In this document: positions 14,695 through 25,280 of the stretch, one piece after another
Numbering within the stretch: the stretch's first letter is position 1
How the letters are laid out: each line of letters begins with the position of its first letter
Origin: Iamia sp035765045
Lineage (GTDB): Bacteria > Actinomycetota > Acidimicrobiia > Acidimicrobiales > Iamiaceae
Direction: 5' to 3'
DNA length: 43,736 nucleotides
NCBI GenBank assembly: GCA_035765045.1
Contig: DASTYI010000010.1
Span: 1-43,736 of the forward strand
The notes under the pieces: generated by a model
Told to the model about the DNA's origin: nothing
Database searches by the model: none
Seen by the model: only the letters and a program-made list of their open reading frames with translations
Translations under genes and position numbers: made by a program

Positions 14695-16119
14695 ATGACC
14701 CGATCCCCGGGGACCACGACCTTCGCCGGCCGCGCCGGCACCGCCCTGCTCGCCCTGCTGCTCCTCGTGGGCATCACGGCCTGCGGGTCGCGAGCCGACG
14801 ACGCCGACGACGGCGGCAACGGCGACGACGGCCTCAGCGCCGAGGAGGGCGGCGGCGACGGCGACGGTGGCGAGGAGGGCGGCGGGGGCGAGGTCCCCAC
14901 TCCCGACTCCGACACCATCGGCGACATCGACAACCCCTGTTCGGACGACGCCGGCGAGGGCGAGCTGCCCTCGGACACTCCGGGGGTCAGCGAGGACACG
15001 ATCCGCATCGGCGTCATCTCCGACAAGGAGAACCCGACGGTGCCGCTGCCCACGGTCGGCATCGAGGAGGCGGTCAAGGCCTTCGTCGAGTTCTGCAACG
15101 CGGCCGGCGGCATCAACGGCCGCACCCTGGAGCTGCTCACCTACGACTCGCAGATCACCAACACCGACGAGGTCACCAAGCAGGCCTGCAACGACGACCT
15201 GTTCGCCCTCGTGGGCAGCGGGTCGGTGCAGGACCAGCTGGGCGTCGAGTCGCGCGTCGCCTGCGAGCTGCCCGAGGTGGCGGCCTACTCGGCCACCTCG
15301 ACCCGGGCCGAGTCCGACCTCTTCTTCCAGCCCATCCCGGCCACCCACTCGCAGGACTACAACATCGGCCCCTGCACCTGGATGGCCGAGCAGTTCCCCG
15401 ACGCCGTGAAGAAGGCGGCCATCGTGTACACCGACCTGCCCGCCGCCCGGGTCCGGGGCGAGCAGATCCGCGACAACTGCACCGAGAACGCCGGCTTCGA
15501 GTACCTGGTCGACTTCCCGATCCCGTTCGGCGAGACGAACTTCGGCCCGCTGATCGCCGAGATGAAGTCCGAGGGCGTCGAGTACTTCACCATGGTCAGC
15601 GCCGCCTCGGAGACCCTCGCCGTGCTGCGCGAGGCCGACACCCAGGGCGTCGAGTTCGAGGTCATCGACCTCGGCCAGCAGTACTACGACCAGGCCATCG
15701 CCGACGAGGCCCTCGCCGACGGCGCCTACGTCCTGACCAACACGGTGCCCTTCACCGAGACTGGCGAGACGCCGGCCCTCGGCCTCTACACCGAGTGGAT
15801 GGACGAGATCGGCGAGCCCGAGGAGAAGATCACGACCCTCGGCGTCCAGGCCTTCAGCGCCGGCCTGCTCTTCGCCACCGCGGTCGACTCGCTGGGCAAC
15901 GACCTCACCCGGGAGAACCTGCTCACCGCCCTCGAGGGCATCACCGAGTGGGACGGCGGCGGGCTCCAGATGCCCACCAACCCGGGCGAGGACCAGCTCA
16001 ACGACTGCTTCCTCTACATGCGGGTCGTCGACGGCGACTTCGTGCGCGAGTACCCCGAGGAAGGGTTCGACTGCGATCCGGCGTACGTCCTGGAGTCCGA
16101 CACGGTCTACGAGGGCTAG
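14695..16119 (+). CDS. ABC transporter solute-binding lipoprotein (LivK type), second copy
   Basis: This 474-residue paralog of the preceding gene has the signal peptide ending LLVGITACGSRADD (lipobox ITAC), a long Gly/Asp/Glu tether (about residues 38-70) and the same core: GVSEDTIRIGVISDKENPTV, GGINGRTLELLTYDSQITNT, ACNDDLFALVGSGSVQDQLG. The two copies are highly alike throughout the binding domain, down to EGITEWDGGGL near the C-terminus, so they are a recent tandem duplication. A GAGGAG ribosome site sits just before ATG 14695, eight bases after the first copy's stop. Two binding proteins could give one channel two related ligands; that is inference. Confidence 0.88.
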   Translation: MTRSPGTTTFAGRAGTALLALLLLVGITACGSRADDADDGGNGDDGLSAEEGGGDGDGGEEGGGGEVPTPDSDTIGDIDNPCSDDAGEGELPSDTPGVSEDTIRIGVISDKENPTVPLPTVGIEEAVKAFVEFCNAAGGINGRTLELLTYDSQITNTDEVTKQACNDDLFALVGSGSVQDQLGVESRVACELPEVAAYSATSTRAESDLFFQPIPATHSQDYNIGPCTWMAEQFPDAVKKAAIVYTDLPAARVRGEQIRDNCTENAGFEYLVDFPIPFGETNFGPLIAEMKSEGVEYFTMVSAASETLAVLREADTQGVEFEVIDLGQQYYDQAIADEALADGAYVLTNTVPFTETGETPALGLYTEWMDEIGEPEEKITTLGVQAFSAGLLFATAVDSLGNDLTRENLLTALEGITEWDGGGLQMPTNPGEDQLNDCFLYMRVVDGDFVREYPEEGFDCDPAYVLESDTVYEG

Positions 16120-16134
16120 GGAGCCGCCGCGCCG

Positions 16135-18212
16135 ATGGAGCAGATCCTCCAGTACCTGGTCATCTTCGCCCTCCAGTCGGCGGCGATCTACGCCATCGCG
16201 GCCAGCGGGCTGGTCGTGACCTACACGACCTCGGGCATCTTCAACTTCGCCCACGGCGCCATCGGCATGGTGGTGGCGTTCGCCTACTGGCAGATGACCT
16301 CGACCTCCTCGGGAGGGGATGCCTTCTTCGGCGGCGGCCTCGGGCTCAACCCCTGGCTGGCCCTCGTGCTGTGCCTCGTCGTCGTCGCCCCCGCCTTCGG
16401 GTGGGTGCTCGACCGGGTGATCATGCGACGCCTGGCGGGGGCGTCGACGATCGCCGGCATCGTGGCCACGATCGGCCTGCTGTTCGCCCTGGTCCAGATC
16501 GCCGGGATCCTCTGGCCCCAGGACCAGAGCTACAGCCTGCCCGGGTTCTTCCCGGGGAAGAGCTTCTCGCTCTTCTCGGTCAACGTCACCTACCACCGGG
16601 CGCTGTCGCTGCTGATCGCCCTGGCGGTGGCCTTCGGGCTCCGGGCCCTGCTCTACAACACCCGGCTCGGGGTGGCGATGCGGGCGGTGGTCGACAGCCG
16701 TGACCTCACCGCCCTCAACGGCGCCTCGCCCGACCGGGTCTCGTCGGTGGCGTGGATGCTGGGCTGCTCGCTGGCCGGGCTGGCCGGCATCCTCATCGCC
16801 CCCAACCTCTCGCAGTTCACGGCGATCGCCCTGACGCTGCTCGTCATCCAGGCCTACGCGGCGGCGATGGTCGGGCGGCTCCGGAGCCTCCCGCTGACCT
16901 TCCTCGGCGCCCTGATCCTGGCCGAGGTCGAGCAGATCCTGGCCCTGATCGACGTCAGGGACGTCTTCGGCGAGAGCGTCAGCGGCAAGCTCGGGACGCT
17001 GTCCTCGGCGGTGCCGGTGCTGATGCTGCTCGGCGTCCTGATCTTCCTGCGCGAGGACCGGGGCGGGCTGCGCTCGGAGAAGCTCAACTTCCGGGTGCCG
17101 CGACCCTCGACCCGCACGGTGGCGCTGGGGATGGGGGCGCTGGTGCTCGTCGCCGCCGCCGTCGCCCAGCTCGAGCTGTTCACCGTCACCACCCGGCTCA
17201 ACTACGGCAAGGGCCTGGCCCTCGGCATCGTCATCCTCTCGCTGGTGCTGCTGACCGGGTGGGCCGGGCAGGTCTCGCTGGCCCAGCTCGGGCTGTCGGG
17301 CCTGGCCGCCTGCGCGGTGTGGAAGATGGGCCCGATCGCCGGGCTGGTGGCCGGGGTGGTGATCTGCGCCGCCGTCGGTGCCCTCGTGGCCCTGCCCGCC
17401 CTGCGGATGCGGAGCCTCTACCTCGCCCTCACCACCATGGCCTTCGCCCTGCTGATGGAGACGGTGGTCTACGGCAACAACACGATCTTCGACCCGCTGG
17501 CGCCCTTCGCCACCGGTGGCGCCCGGGCCGACCGCCCCAGCTTCCTGGAGAGCGACAAGGCCTTCTTCATCGCCATGGCCGTGTCGTTCGCCCTGATCGC
17601 GGTGGGGCTGACCCTGATCCGCAACGGGCCCTTCGGGCGGCGGCTGGCGGCGATGAAGGACTCGCCCGCCGCCTGCGCCACCCTCGGGCTCGACCTCACC
17701 GCCACCAAGCTCCAGGTGTTCGTGCTGTCGTCGGGGATCGCCGGCTTCGGCGGGGCCATGCTGGCCATGTGGAACTCGACCAACGTCGGGCTCTCGCAGT
17801 ACGCCCTGCTGGAGGGCGGTGCCCTCGGCGGCCTGCCGCTGGTGCTCGTCGCCGTCATCGGCGGCATCACCTCGGTCTTCGGCGCCGCCTTCGGTGCCTT
17901 CCTGTTCGTGGGGATGCCGCTGCTCGGCAACAAGGTGAGCAGCCTCAAGAGCATCATGAACGTGCTGCCCGGGCTGGCCGGGATCGGGTTGGCCAAGTCG
18001 CCCGACGGGGCCGCCCGCCAGATCGCCGACGGCGCCTCCGACGTGGCCGAGGCCATCGCCCGGCTGCGGGCCGGACGGGAGGCGGGCGACGATGCCGCCG
18101 TCACCGCCCCCGCCCGGCGCCAGCCCGAGGCGATGGTGGCCGCCGGCCGGATGAGCGACGACGACGTCGCCCACCTCGACCACGTCCTCGGACTGAGCTG
18201 GGGGCGGGAAGC

Positions 18213-18216
<4 letters not shown>
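16135..18216 (+). CDS. Fused LivH-LivM ABC permease
   Basis: One 693-residue protein holds both membrane subunits of a Liv-type importer. Residues 1 to about 310 match LivH: IYAIAASGLVVTYTTSGIFN, FAHGAIGMVVAFAYW, NTRLGVAMRAVVDSRDLTAL. From about 320 a second set of helices matches LivM: LTGWAGQVSLAQLGLSGLAA, YLALTTMAFALLMETVVYGN, GRRLAAMKDSPAACATLGLD, YALLEGGALGGLPLVLVAVI. These are separate genes in Escherichia coli; fused forms are known in Actinobacteria. The last 50 residues are soluble and charged. Start ATG 16135 comes 15 bases after the binding-protein stop; the end overlaps the ATPase gene by four bases. Substrate set by the partner binding proteins. Confidence 0.9.
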
Positions 18217-18995
<779 letters not shown>

Positions 18996-19122
18996 GCGAG
19001 CGCAGCGAGCGAACCCGACAGCACGGGCTCTCTGACGGCGGAGCTTGCGGAGCCGTCAGCGCTCATCGGTGCTCGCGGGCCGGACATCGGGCGAGCGCAC
19101 ACGGTCGGCCGGAGGGGCACCG
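18996..19122 (+). other. Intergenic gap in the ABC operon with repeat and hairpin
   Basis: This 127-base gap between the two ATPase genes begins with the low-complexity GAGCGAGCGCAGCGAGCGAA (18995-19014), a string common at gene ends in high-GC actinobacteria. It also holds an inverted repeat CTGACGGC (19032-19039) and GCCGTCAG (19052-19059) with a 12-base loop. The hairpin could pause or partly stop transcription. GGAGGGG at 19111-19117 is the livF ribosome site. No gene is visible. Confidence 0.5.
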
Positions 19123-19889
<767 letters not shown>

Positions 19890-19893
<4 letters not shown>

Positions 19894-20387
19894 CCGATCC
19901 GACGACCTCCGGCGGCCCTGCCGGCCTCGCCGACCGCGTCAACCAGATCCACGTCCCCGAGCCCAACGCCGACCGCGAGCGGCTGATGCTCATCGTCGGC
20001 GGGGTGCTCGTCGCCGTCGGCATCGTCGCCGTGCTCGTCGGCTACATCGGTGCCTCGGGCACCACCAAGGTCTACGAGCAGGTGCCCTACGCCCTCTCCG
20101 GCGGCGTGCTGGGGCTGGGCCTGATCGTGCTCGGCTGTGCCCTGATCACCCGCTTCTCGCTGGCCCGGCTGTTCCGGTTCTGGCTGGCCCGGACGCTCCA
20201 CGAGCACCAGGTCCAGACCGACCGCACCGTCGAGGCCCTCGAGCGGATCGAGGCCGTGCTGGCCGCCGGTGCCGGGGCCGGTGCTGCTCCTGCTCCGGCG
20301 CCGCCGGTCGACGTCACCACCGACGGGGCCGGCGACAGCCACCGCGTCCGCCGTGAGCCCCTCCGCGCCGAACCCCTGGAGAGCTGA
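19890..20387 (+). CDS. Small two-helix membrane protein in the ABC operon
   Basis: The 165-residue protein has a soluble N-terminus, two hydrophobic segments (about 31-53, LMLIVGGVLVAVGIVAVLVG, and about 68-90, ALSGGVLGLGLIVLGCALIT), an amphipathic helix with likely coiled coil (HEHQVQTDRTVEALERIEAV) and an Ala/Pro-rich tail. I recognise no family. It overlaps livF by ATGA and its TGA abuts the GTG of echA19, so it links the transporter and the hydratase in one transcript. It could be an accessory subunit of the importer; that is inference from position alone. Confidence 0.75.
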
Positions 20388-21176
20388 GTGCCCGACCTGA
20401 TCGTCGAGCGGGACGGCCACGTCCTGACCGTCACCCTCAACCGTCCCGAGGCCCGCAACGCCTTCAGCCCCGACATGCTCGTCCGGGCCGCCGACGCCTG
20501 GAAGCTGCTGGACGAGGACCCCGAGCTGCGGGTCGGCATCCTCACCGGGGCGGGCGGCACGTTCTGCTCGGGCATGGACCTCAAGGCCCTCGCCGCCGGG
20601 ATGCCCGAGGACGTCCAGGCCCGCTGGAGCGAGGACCCCGACATGCACTGGAAGGCCCTGCTCCGGCACTTCCGGCCGTCGAAGCCGATCATCGCCGCCG
20701 TCGAGGGCTACTGCGTGGCCGGCGGCACCGAGATCCTCCAGGCCACCGAGATCCGGGTCGCCGGCGACACCGCCGAGTTCGCCATCGCCGAGGTCCAGCG
20801 GGGGCTGTTCCCGCTCGGCGGCTCGACGGTGCGGCTCCAGCGCCAGATCGGCTTCACCATGGCCGCCGACCTGCTGCTCACCGGGCGCCGGATCAGCGCC
20901 ACCGAGGCCAAGGAGATCGGGCTGATCGGCCACGTCGTCCCGGCCGGCGAGGCCCTGGCCAAGGCCCGTGAGCTGGCCGACCTGATCGCCGCCAACGGCC
21001 CGCTGGCGGTCAAGGCCGTGCTCCGCTCGATGCGGGAGACGGCCGACATGCCCATCGCCGAGGCCCTCGCCCACGAGATGACGATCGGCGAGCCGATCAT
21101 CTTCAACACCAAGGACGCCAAGGAGGGTCCTCGGGCCTTCGCCGAGAAGCGGGCCCCAGTGTTCACGGGCGAGTAG
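20388..21176 (+). CDS. echA19: EchA19-like steroid enoyl-CoA hydratase
   Basis: The 262-residue crotonase-fold protein has the oxyanion-hole segments LTGAGGTFCSGMDLKALAAG and AAVEGYCVAGGTEILQATEI, and continues RVAGDTAEFAIAEVQRGLFP, RQIGFTMAADLLLTGRRISA, EAKEIGLIGHVVPAGEALAK and DAKEGPRAFAEKRAPVF. These blocks track EchA19 (Rv3516), which hydrates C22-unsaturated steroid side-chain CoA esters and is fadD19's neighbour in mycobacteria. Here it is instead the last gene of the transporter operon: GTG 20388 directly follows the TGA of the membrane protein, with GAGAGCTGA as a weak ribosome site. Family certain; EchA19 orthology strong by pattern. Confidence 0.87.
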   Translation: MPDLIVERDGHVLTVTLNRPEARNAFSPDMLVRAADAWKLLDEDPELRVGILTGAGGTFCSGMDLKALAAGMPEDVQARWSEDPDMHWKALLRHFRPSKPIIAAVEGYCVAGGTEILQATEIRVAGDTAEFAIAEVQRGLFPLGGSTVRLQRQIGFTMAADLLLTGRRISATEAKEIGLIGHVVPAGEALAKARELADLIAANGPLAVKAVLRSMRETADMPIAEALAHEMTIGEPIIFNTKDAKEGPRAFAEKRAPVFTGE

Positions 21177-21198
21177 CCACCGCCGTAGGGTCGGCCGG

Positions 21199-21834
21199 GT
21201 GGAGGAGACCCGGCGGGCGCTGGTGCGGATGCTCCAGGACGCGCACGCCGGCGAGCTGGCGGCCGCCTTCGCCTACCGGGGCCACGCCCGCTCGCTGCGG
21301 CGGCGCCACCCCGACCAGGCCCACGCCATCCAGGTGATCGAGGCGGCCGAGTGGCACCACCGCAACCGGGTGGCCGAGATGCTGGAGGACCTCGGTGAGG
21401 TCCCGCGCCGCCGGCGCGAGCTCCTCATGGGGGCGATCGGGCGGTTCTTCGGCTCCCTGTGCTGGGTCAGCGGCTGGTTCGGCCCGATGTACGCGGCCGG
21501 GCGGCTGGAGGCGATGAACGTCGGCCAGTACGCCACCGCCCGGGCCGACGCCACCACGCTCGGCCTCGTCGCCATGGTCCCCGACCTCGAGGCCATGGAG
21601 GTCGAGGAGCAACGCCACGAGGACTACTTCGCCGACCTCGTCCGCGGCCACCCCCTCCTCCCCCTCGCCGCCCTCCTCCTCGGCTGGCGCCCCACGGCGG
21701 TCGAGAAGCGCAAGGCGCTGAGTCGTCTCGTAGGCTTCAACCCGTGCCAAGGCGTGTCACCATCGACGACAAGAGCTACGCCGATCTCGAGCGGCTCGCG
21801 AGGAAGTACGACACCGACCTCGACGGCGCGCTGA
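21199..21834 (+). CDS. Coq7/ferritin-like di-iron protein with an overlapped C-terminus
   Basis: The 211-residue protein has a four-helix di-iron pattern: DAHAGELAAAFAYRGHARS, then EAAEWHHRNRVAEML (ExxH) and AMEVEEQRHEDYFADLV (ExxH), with a hydrophobic pair of helices near 75-105 (FFGSLCWVSGWFGPMYAAGR). This resembles COQ7-type hydroxylases and related ferritin-like proteins; substrate unknown. TAGGGT (21186-21191), seven bases, then GTG 21199 suggests a leaderless start. The final 30 residues (GFNPCQGVSPSTTRATPISS...) are read through the antitoxin gene that starts at 21744 and have shadow-like Ser/Thr composition. The native end may have been lost when the toxin-antitoxin pair arrived. Confidence 0.7.
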   Translation: MEETRRALVRMLQDAHAGELAAAFAYRGHARSLRRRHPDQAHAIQVIEAAEWHHRNRVAEMLEDLGEVPRRRRELLMGAIGRFFGSLCWVSGWFGPMYAAGRLEAMNVGQYATARADATTLGLVAMVPDLEAMEVEEQRHEDYFADLVRGHPLLPLAALLLGWRPTAVEKRKALSRLVGFNPCQGVSPSTTRATPISSGSRGSTTPTSTAR

Positions 21835-21935
21835 GGCTGGCGCTGAGGGCTCTGCGCCAGCGTCGGATGGGCGAGGAGCTGGCGGCACCTCTGACCCGCG
21901 ACGAATCAGCTTGGCTCAGTGCCGACCTCGGGTGA
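21744..21935 (+). CDS. RHH-type antitoxin of a MazF module
   Basis: The 63-residue protein VPRRVTIDDKSYADLERLAR looks like a ribbon-helix-helix antitoxin: a short N-terminal strand, two helices, then an acidic tail (LTRDESAWLSADLG) that would bind the toxin. The start is GTG 21744, supported by a leaderless promoter TAGGCT (21731-21736) with seven bases to the start, located inside the 3' end of the Coq7-like gene. The stop overlaps the MazF-like gene by 17 bases, the usual coupling for such pairs. Codons are visibly less GC-biased than in neighbours (GAATCAGCTTGGCTCAGT), consistent with recent arrival. Confidence 0.7.
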   Translation: MPRRVTIDDKSYADLERLARKYDTDLDGALRLALRALRQRRMGEELAAPLTRDESAWLSADLG

Positions 21936-22266
21936 GGTCGTCGACGTAGACCTCGGTGACGCCGTCGTAGGGCACGAGGCAGCCGGTCTGCACCCAGCCC
22001 TCATCGTGACGGCTCAGTCCGTCCTGGAGGGAGCGGGGAGCGAAGTGCACGTCGTTCCCCTGACCTCCAGGATCCGTGACTACGAGTCCGAGGTGGTGGT
22101 CGAGGCCGATGCCCAGAACGGGCTCGACAACGACTCCGCGGCACAGTGCCAGCACCTCCGCTCCGTCTCCCGTGAGCGCATCGTGGCCAGCCGGGGCCAC
22201 ATCGGGGCGGAGGTGCTCGCCCAGGTGCGTGAGGTGATCGCCGACCTGCTCGACCTGCCGGCCTAG
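21919..22266 (+). CDS. MazF/PemK-family endoribonuclease toxin
   Basis: The 115-residue protein begins VPTSGEVVDVDLGDAVVGHE and continues AAGLHPALIVTAQSVLEGAG, VHVVPLTSRIRDYESEVVVE, and SAAQCQHLRSVSRERIVASR. This order (GEV..VDLG, HPALIV, VVPLTS, Q.LR.V...R) is the MazF/PemK pattern, an mRNA- or tRNA-cleaving toxin neutralised by the adjacent antitoxin. GTG 21919 overlaps the antitoxin stop. Its stop overlaps by four bases that of the convergent VOC gene. Assignment by fold pattern; cleavage target unknown. Confidence 0.78.
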   Translation: MPTSGEVVDVDLGDAVVGHEAAGLHPALIVTAQSVLEGAGSEVHVVPLTSRIRDYESEVVVEADAQNGLDNDSAAQCQHLRSVSRERIVASRGHIGAEVLAQVREVIADLLDLPA

Positions 22267-22937
22267 AAGCAGCAGAAGATGTTGCCGTCGGGGTCGTGGA
22301 GGACGGTCCAGGCGATGTCGCCGTCGGGGCGGCGGAGGACGGTGGCGCCGGCCGCGACGAGGGTGTCGACGTCGCCGGTGACGTCCCAGTGGACCCGGTT
22401 CTCGCCCACCCGAGCGTCGGCGACGGGGACGAACTTCCAGATCAGGCCCTCGTAGCCGGGCACCCCGTGGAGGTAGCGGGGCGTGCCGTCGGGGCCGGGG
22501 CCGATCTCGGCGCCGGTGCGGGCGGCCCACCAGGCGGCGATCTCCGCCGGCCGGTCGCTGTCGGTGCACCAGGCGAAGACGGTGGCCGGGGGACCGTCGG
22601 GGTCGGCGCCGGCGGGGGCCGGGAAGGCGCACATCTCGTGGCCCTCGGGGTCGGCCAGGACGGTGAAGCCCTCGTGCTCGGCCTGCACCGTGGCCCCCAG
22701 GGCGAGGAGACGGTCGACGTCGGCGACGTGGAGGTCGGGGTGGACCCGGTCCTTCACCACCTTGTCGTGCGCGACCCGGTTGACCCACAGCACCGGCCGG
22801 TCGCCGTCCCACACCCCGACGACCCCGGGTCGGGTGTGCCCCCGCCAGGCCAGCCCCAGGGCCTCGGCCCAGAACCGCCCGACCCGCTCGGGATCCCGGG
22901 CGTCGAGGCACATGTCCTTCATCCGCACGACGGTCAC
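22263..22937 (-). CDS. VOC (glyoxalase/bleomycin-resistance) family protein, two domains
   Basis: The 224-residue protein carries two vicinal-oxygen-chelate modules in tandem. The first spans VRMKDMCLDARDPERVGRFW through VLADPEGHEMCAFPAP; the second spans FAWCTDSDRPAEIAAWWAAR through TVLHDPDGNIFCCF. Each ends in the family's DP.G...C motif. Such proteins can be isomerases, dioxygenases or binding proteins; the reaction cannot be told. The start is GTG 22937; TAGCGT on the minus strand (22951-22946) lies eight bases upstream, so a leaderless transcript is possible. It is divergent from the isochorismatase-fold gene. Confidence 0.82.
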   Translation of the reverse strand: MTVVRMKDMCLDARDPERVGRFWAEALGLAWRGHTRPGVVGVWDGDRPVLWVNRVAHDKVVKDRVHPDLHVADVDRLLALGATVQAEHEGFTVLADPEGHEMCAFPAPAGADPDGPPATVFAWCTDSDRPAEIAAWWAARTGAEIGPGPDGTPRYLHGVPGYEGLIWKFVPVADARVGENRVHWDVTGDVDTLVAAGATVLRRPDGDIAWTVLHDPDGNIFCCF

Positions 22938-22995
22938 GGCGTGGGACGCTAGGCCGATCGGACCGACGCACGGGTGGGAGATCCCCGAGGGGGAC

Positions 22996-23601
22996 GTGGC
23001 GCGCCACGTGGCCCGGCGCGGCCGTCGCCACGCCTACGAGGCGCTCGACCCGGCCGCGACCGCTCTCGTGGTGGTCGACCTGACGGCCTTCTTCGTCGGG
23101 TCGATGGCCCACGCCGGCGGCATCGTCGGCCCGGTCGACCGGCTGGCCACGGCGGTGCGGGACGCCGGGGGCGTGGTGGCCTGGGTGACCCCGGCGGTGA
23201 CGCCCCCGACCGCCTGGGCCCGGGGCTTCTACGGCGACGAGGTGGCCGCCACCTACGCCGCCTCGGGGTCCGATCTCGCCGCCGGCCTGACGGTGGCGCC
23301 CGGGGACCTCACCGTCGAGAAGACGGCGCCCAGCGCCCTGTTCCCGGGTCGGTCACCGCTCGACGGCCTCCTGCGCGACCGGGGCGTCGACACCGTGCTG
23401 GTCGGCGGCACCGTCACCAACGTGTGCGTCGAGGCCACCGCCCGGGACGCGGCGACGCTCGGCTACCGCACCGTCGTGGTCGGCGACGCCTGCGCCGGGG
23501 TCGACGACGCCAGCCACGCCGCCTCGCTCCGCACGATCTACCGCTCGATCGGCGACGTCCGCACGGTGGCCGAGGTCGAGGCCCTCCTCGCGCCCGCCTA
23601 G
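22996..23601 (+). CDS. Isochorismatase-family cysteine hydrolase
   Basis: The protein has the Asp-Lys-Cys triad of the isochorismatase/nicotinamidase superfamily: D in LVVVDLTAFFVGSMAHAGG, K in LTVEKTAPSALFPGRSPLDG, and C in VGGTVTNVCVEATARDAATL. It would hydrolyse an amide or vinyl ether in the cytoplasm; substrate unknown. The reading frame is open well upstream, antisense to the VOC gene, but the nearest sensible start is GTG 22996 preceded by GAGGGGG, giving 201 residues. No closer in-frame ATG exists. The stop overlaps the convergent fadD19 stop by four bases. Confidence 0.82.
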   Translation: MARHVARRGRRHAYEALDPAATALVVVDLTAFFVGSMAHAGGIVGPVDRLATAVRDAGGVVAWVTPAVTPPTAWARGFYGDEVAATYAASGSDLAAGLTVAPGDLTVEKTAPSALFPGRSPLDGLLRDRGVDTVLVGGTVTNVCVEATARDAATLGYRTVVVGDACAGVDDASHAASLRTIYRSIGDVRTVAEVEALLAPA

Positions 23602-25259
23602 TTGTCGGTGCCGGCGGCGAGGCGGGTGGCCCAGGGGTAGTCGGGCTTGCCGGCGGGGGAGCGGAGGACCTCGGCCACCAGGTGGAGCTGGCGGGGGATC
23701 TTGTAGCCGGCGATGCGGGTCCGGCAGTGGGCGTCGAGGTCGTCGAGCGAGGGCGGGGTGTCGGGGTGGCGGGGCTGGACGACGGCGGCGACGGTCGACC
23801 CCCAGCGCTCGTCGGGCACGCCGACCACCACGCAGTCGTAGACCTCGGGGTGGGCCTTGAGGGCGGCCTCGACCTCCTCGGGGAAGATCTTCTCGCCACC
23901 CGAGTTGATGCACACCGAGCCCCGGCCCAGCAGGGTGATCGAGCCGTCGGCCTCGATGGTGGCGAAGTCGCCGGGGACGACGTAGCGCCGGCCGTCGGCG
24001 GCGGTGACGAAGGTGGCCGCCGTCTTGGCCTCGTCCTTGTAGTAGCCGATCGGGATGTTGCCGCCCCGGGCCACCCGGCCGATCACACCCGAGCCGGGCA
24101 CGACCGGCTTGAGGTCGTCGTCGAGCACCACGGCGTCGCGGGACGGTGTCACCGTGGGGCCGCCGCCCTTCATCTCCGTCTGGCCCTTCTGCACGGCGAT
24201 CATCCCGTTCATGCCGCCCTCGCTCGACCCGATCGAGTCGATGATCAGGGCGTTGGGGATCAGCTCCAGGTAGCGGTCCTTGACCGTCGGCGAGAAGACG
24301 GCGGCGCTCGACGAGACGACGAACAGCGACGACAGGTCGTAGCGGGAGGGGTCCTCCTCCAGGGCCTCGATCATCGGGCGGGCCATGGCGTCGCCGGTGA
24401 TCATCACCGTGGTCACCTTCTCGCGCTCGATCGTCTCCCAGACGCCGTGGGGCGAGAAGCGGGGGGTGAAGACGACGGTGCCGCCCTCGAACCAGAACCG
24501 GAGCGTCGACCACTGGGCGGCGCCGTGCATCAGCGGCGGGGCCGACAGCGTGACCATGGGGTTCTCGGTGGCGGCCGCCTTCTCGGCCAGCTGGGTGTCG
24601 GACGTGACCCGCTCCTGGGTGTAGGCGTCGATGCCGCCGCCCAGGGCGAAGAAGACGTCCTCGTGGCGCCACACCACGCCCTTGGGCATGCCGGTGGTGC
24701 CGCCGGTGTAGAGGACGTAGTGGTCGTCGGGGGAGCGCTCGCCGAAGTCGCGCTCGGGCGAGCCCGACGCCAGCGCGGCGGCGAAGGGGACGGAGCCGAG
24801 CTGCTCGAGGGCGGCGGTGACCTCCGGGTCCTCGGCGGCCGCCGTCGACTCGGCGTCGGGCGGGCCGGGCATGGCGACGAGGTGCCGGAGCTTCTCGATC
24901 CCGGGGGCGACGGCGGCGACCCGGGGGGCGTAGGCCACGTCGTGGACGAGGGCGACGAGGTCGGCGTTGTCGAAGAGGTAGGCGAGCTCGTCCTCGACGT
25001 AGCGGAAGTTGATGTTGATCGGGACGGCCCGGAGCTTGAAGGCGGCGATCATCGTCACCATCCACTCGGTCGAGTTCTGCCCGTGGATCCCGACGTGGTC
25101 GCCGGGCCCGACGCCGTGGTCGGCGAGGTGGTGGGCCAGCCGGTTGGCCCGCTCCTCGACGTCCGCGTAGGTGAGGCGGTCGTCGCCCACGATCAGGGCG
25201 GGGCGGTCGCCCACGACGTCGACGGTGCGCTCGAAGAGGTCAGCGATGTTGAACGCCAT
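23598..25259 (-). CDS. fadD19: FadD19-like steroid side-chain acyl-CoA synthetase
   Basis: The 553-residue ANL-family ligase begins MAFNIADLFERTVDVVGDRP and contains INFRYVEDELAYLFDNADLV, SPERDFGERSPDDHYVLYTG, TGGTTGMPKGVVWRHEDVFF, MITGDAMARPMIEALEEDPS, SSLFVVSSSAAVFSPTVKDR, IIDSIGSSEGGMNG, INSGGEKIFPEEVEAALKAH and SPAGKPDYPWA with the catalytic lysine. These follow FadD19, which makes the CoA ester of C26 (3-oxo-cholestenoic) acids and is needed for C-24-branched sterol side chains. ATG 25259 has TAGAAC six bases upstream on its strand and a KstR box at 25281-25294. The paralog at 8238 shares the subfamily. Orthology is strong but unconfirmed. Confidence 0.87.
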   Translation of the reverse strand: MAFNIADLFERTVDVVGDRPALIVGDDRLTYADVEERANRLAHHLADHGVGPGDHVGIHGQNSTEWMVTMIAAFKLRAVPININFRYVEDELAYLFDNADLVALVHDVAYAPRVAAVAPGIEKLRHLVAMPGPPDAESTAAAEDPEVTAALEQLGSVPFAAALASGSPERDFGERSPDDHYVLYTGGTTGMPKGVVWRHEDVFFALGGGIDAYTQERVTSDTQLAEKAAATENPMVTLSAPPLMHGAAQWSTLRFWFEGGTVVFTPRFSPHGVWETIEREKVTTVMITGDAMARPMIEALEEDPSRYDLSSLFVVSSSAAVFSPTVKDRYLELIPNALIIDSIGSSEGGMNGMIAVQKGQTEMKGGGPTVTPSRDAVVLDDDLKPVVPGSGVIGRVARGGNIPIGYYKDEAKTAATFVTAADGRRYVVPGDFATIEADGSITLLGRGSVCINSGGEKIFPEEVEAALKAHPEVYDCVVVGVPDERWGSTVAAVVQPRHPDTPPSLDDLDAHCRTRIAGYKIPRQLHLVAEVLRSPAGKPDYPWATRLAAGTDN

Positions 25260-25280
25260 CCCGAGGTTCTACCAGAGGAC

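Noticed and set aside
14650..18183. A 1177-codon open frame on the minus strand across the ABC operon
   Set aside because: It is antisense to well-conserved transporter genes and has the His/Gln/Gly/Arg-rich composition typical of shadow frames in very GC-rich DNA.
19032..19059. CTGACGGC/GCCGTCAG repeat as a third copy of the TCTGACG operator
   Set aside because: The half-sites look alike but the spacer is 12 bases instead of 3 and the position is inside an operon, so a hairpin is the better reading.
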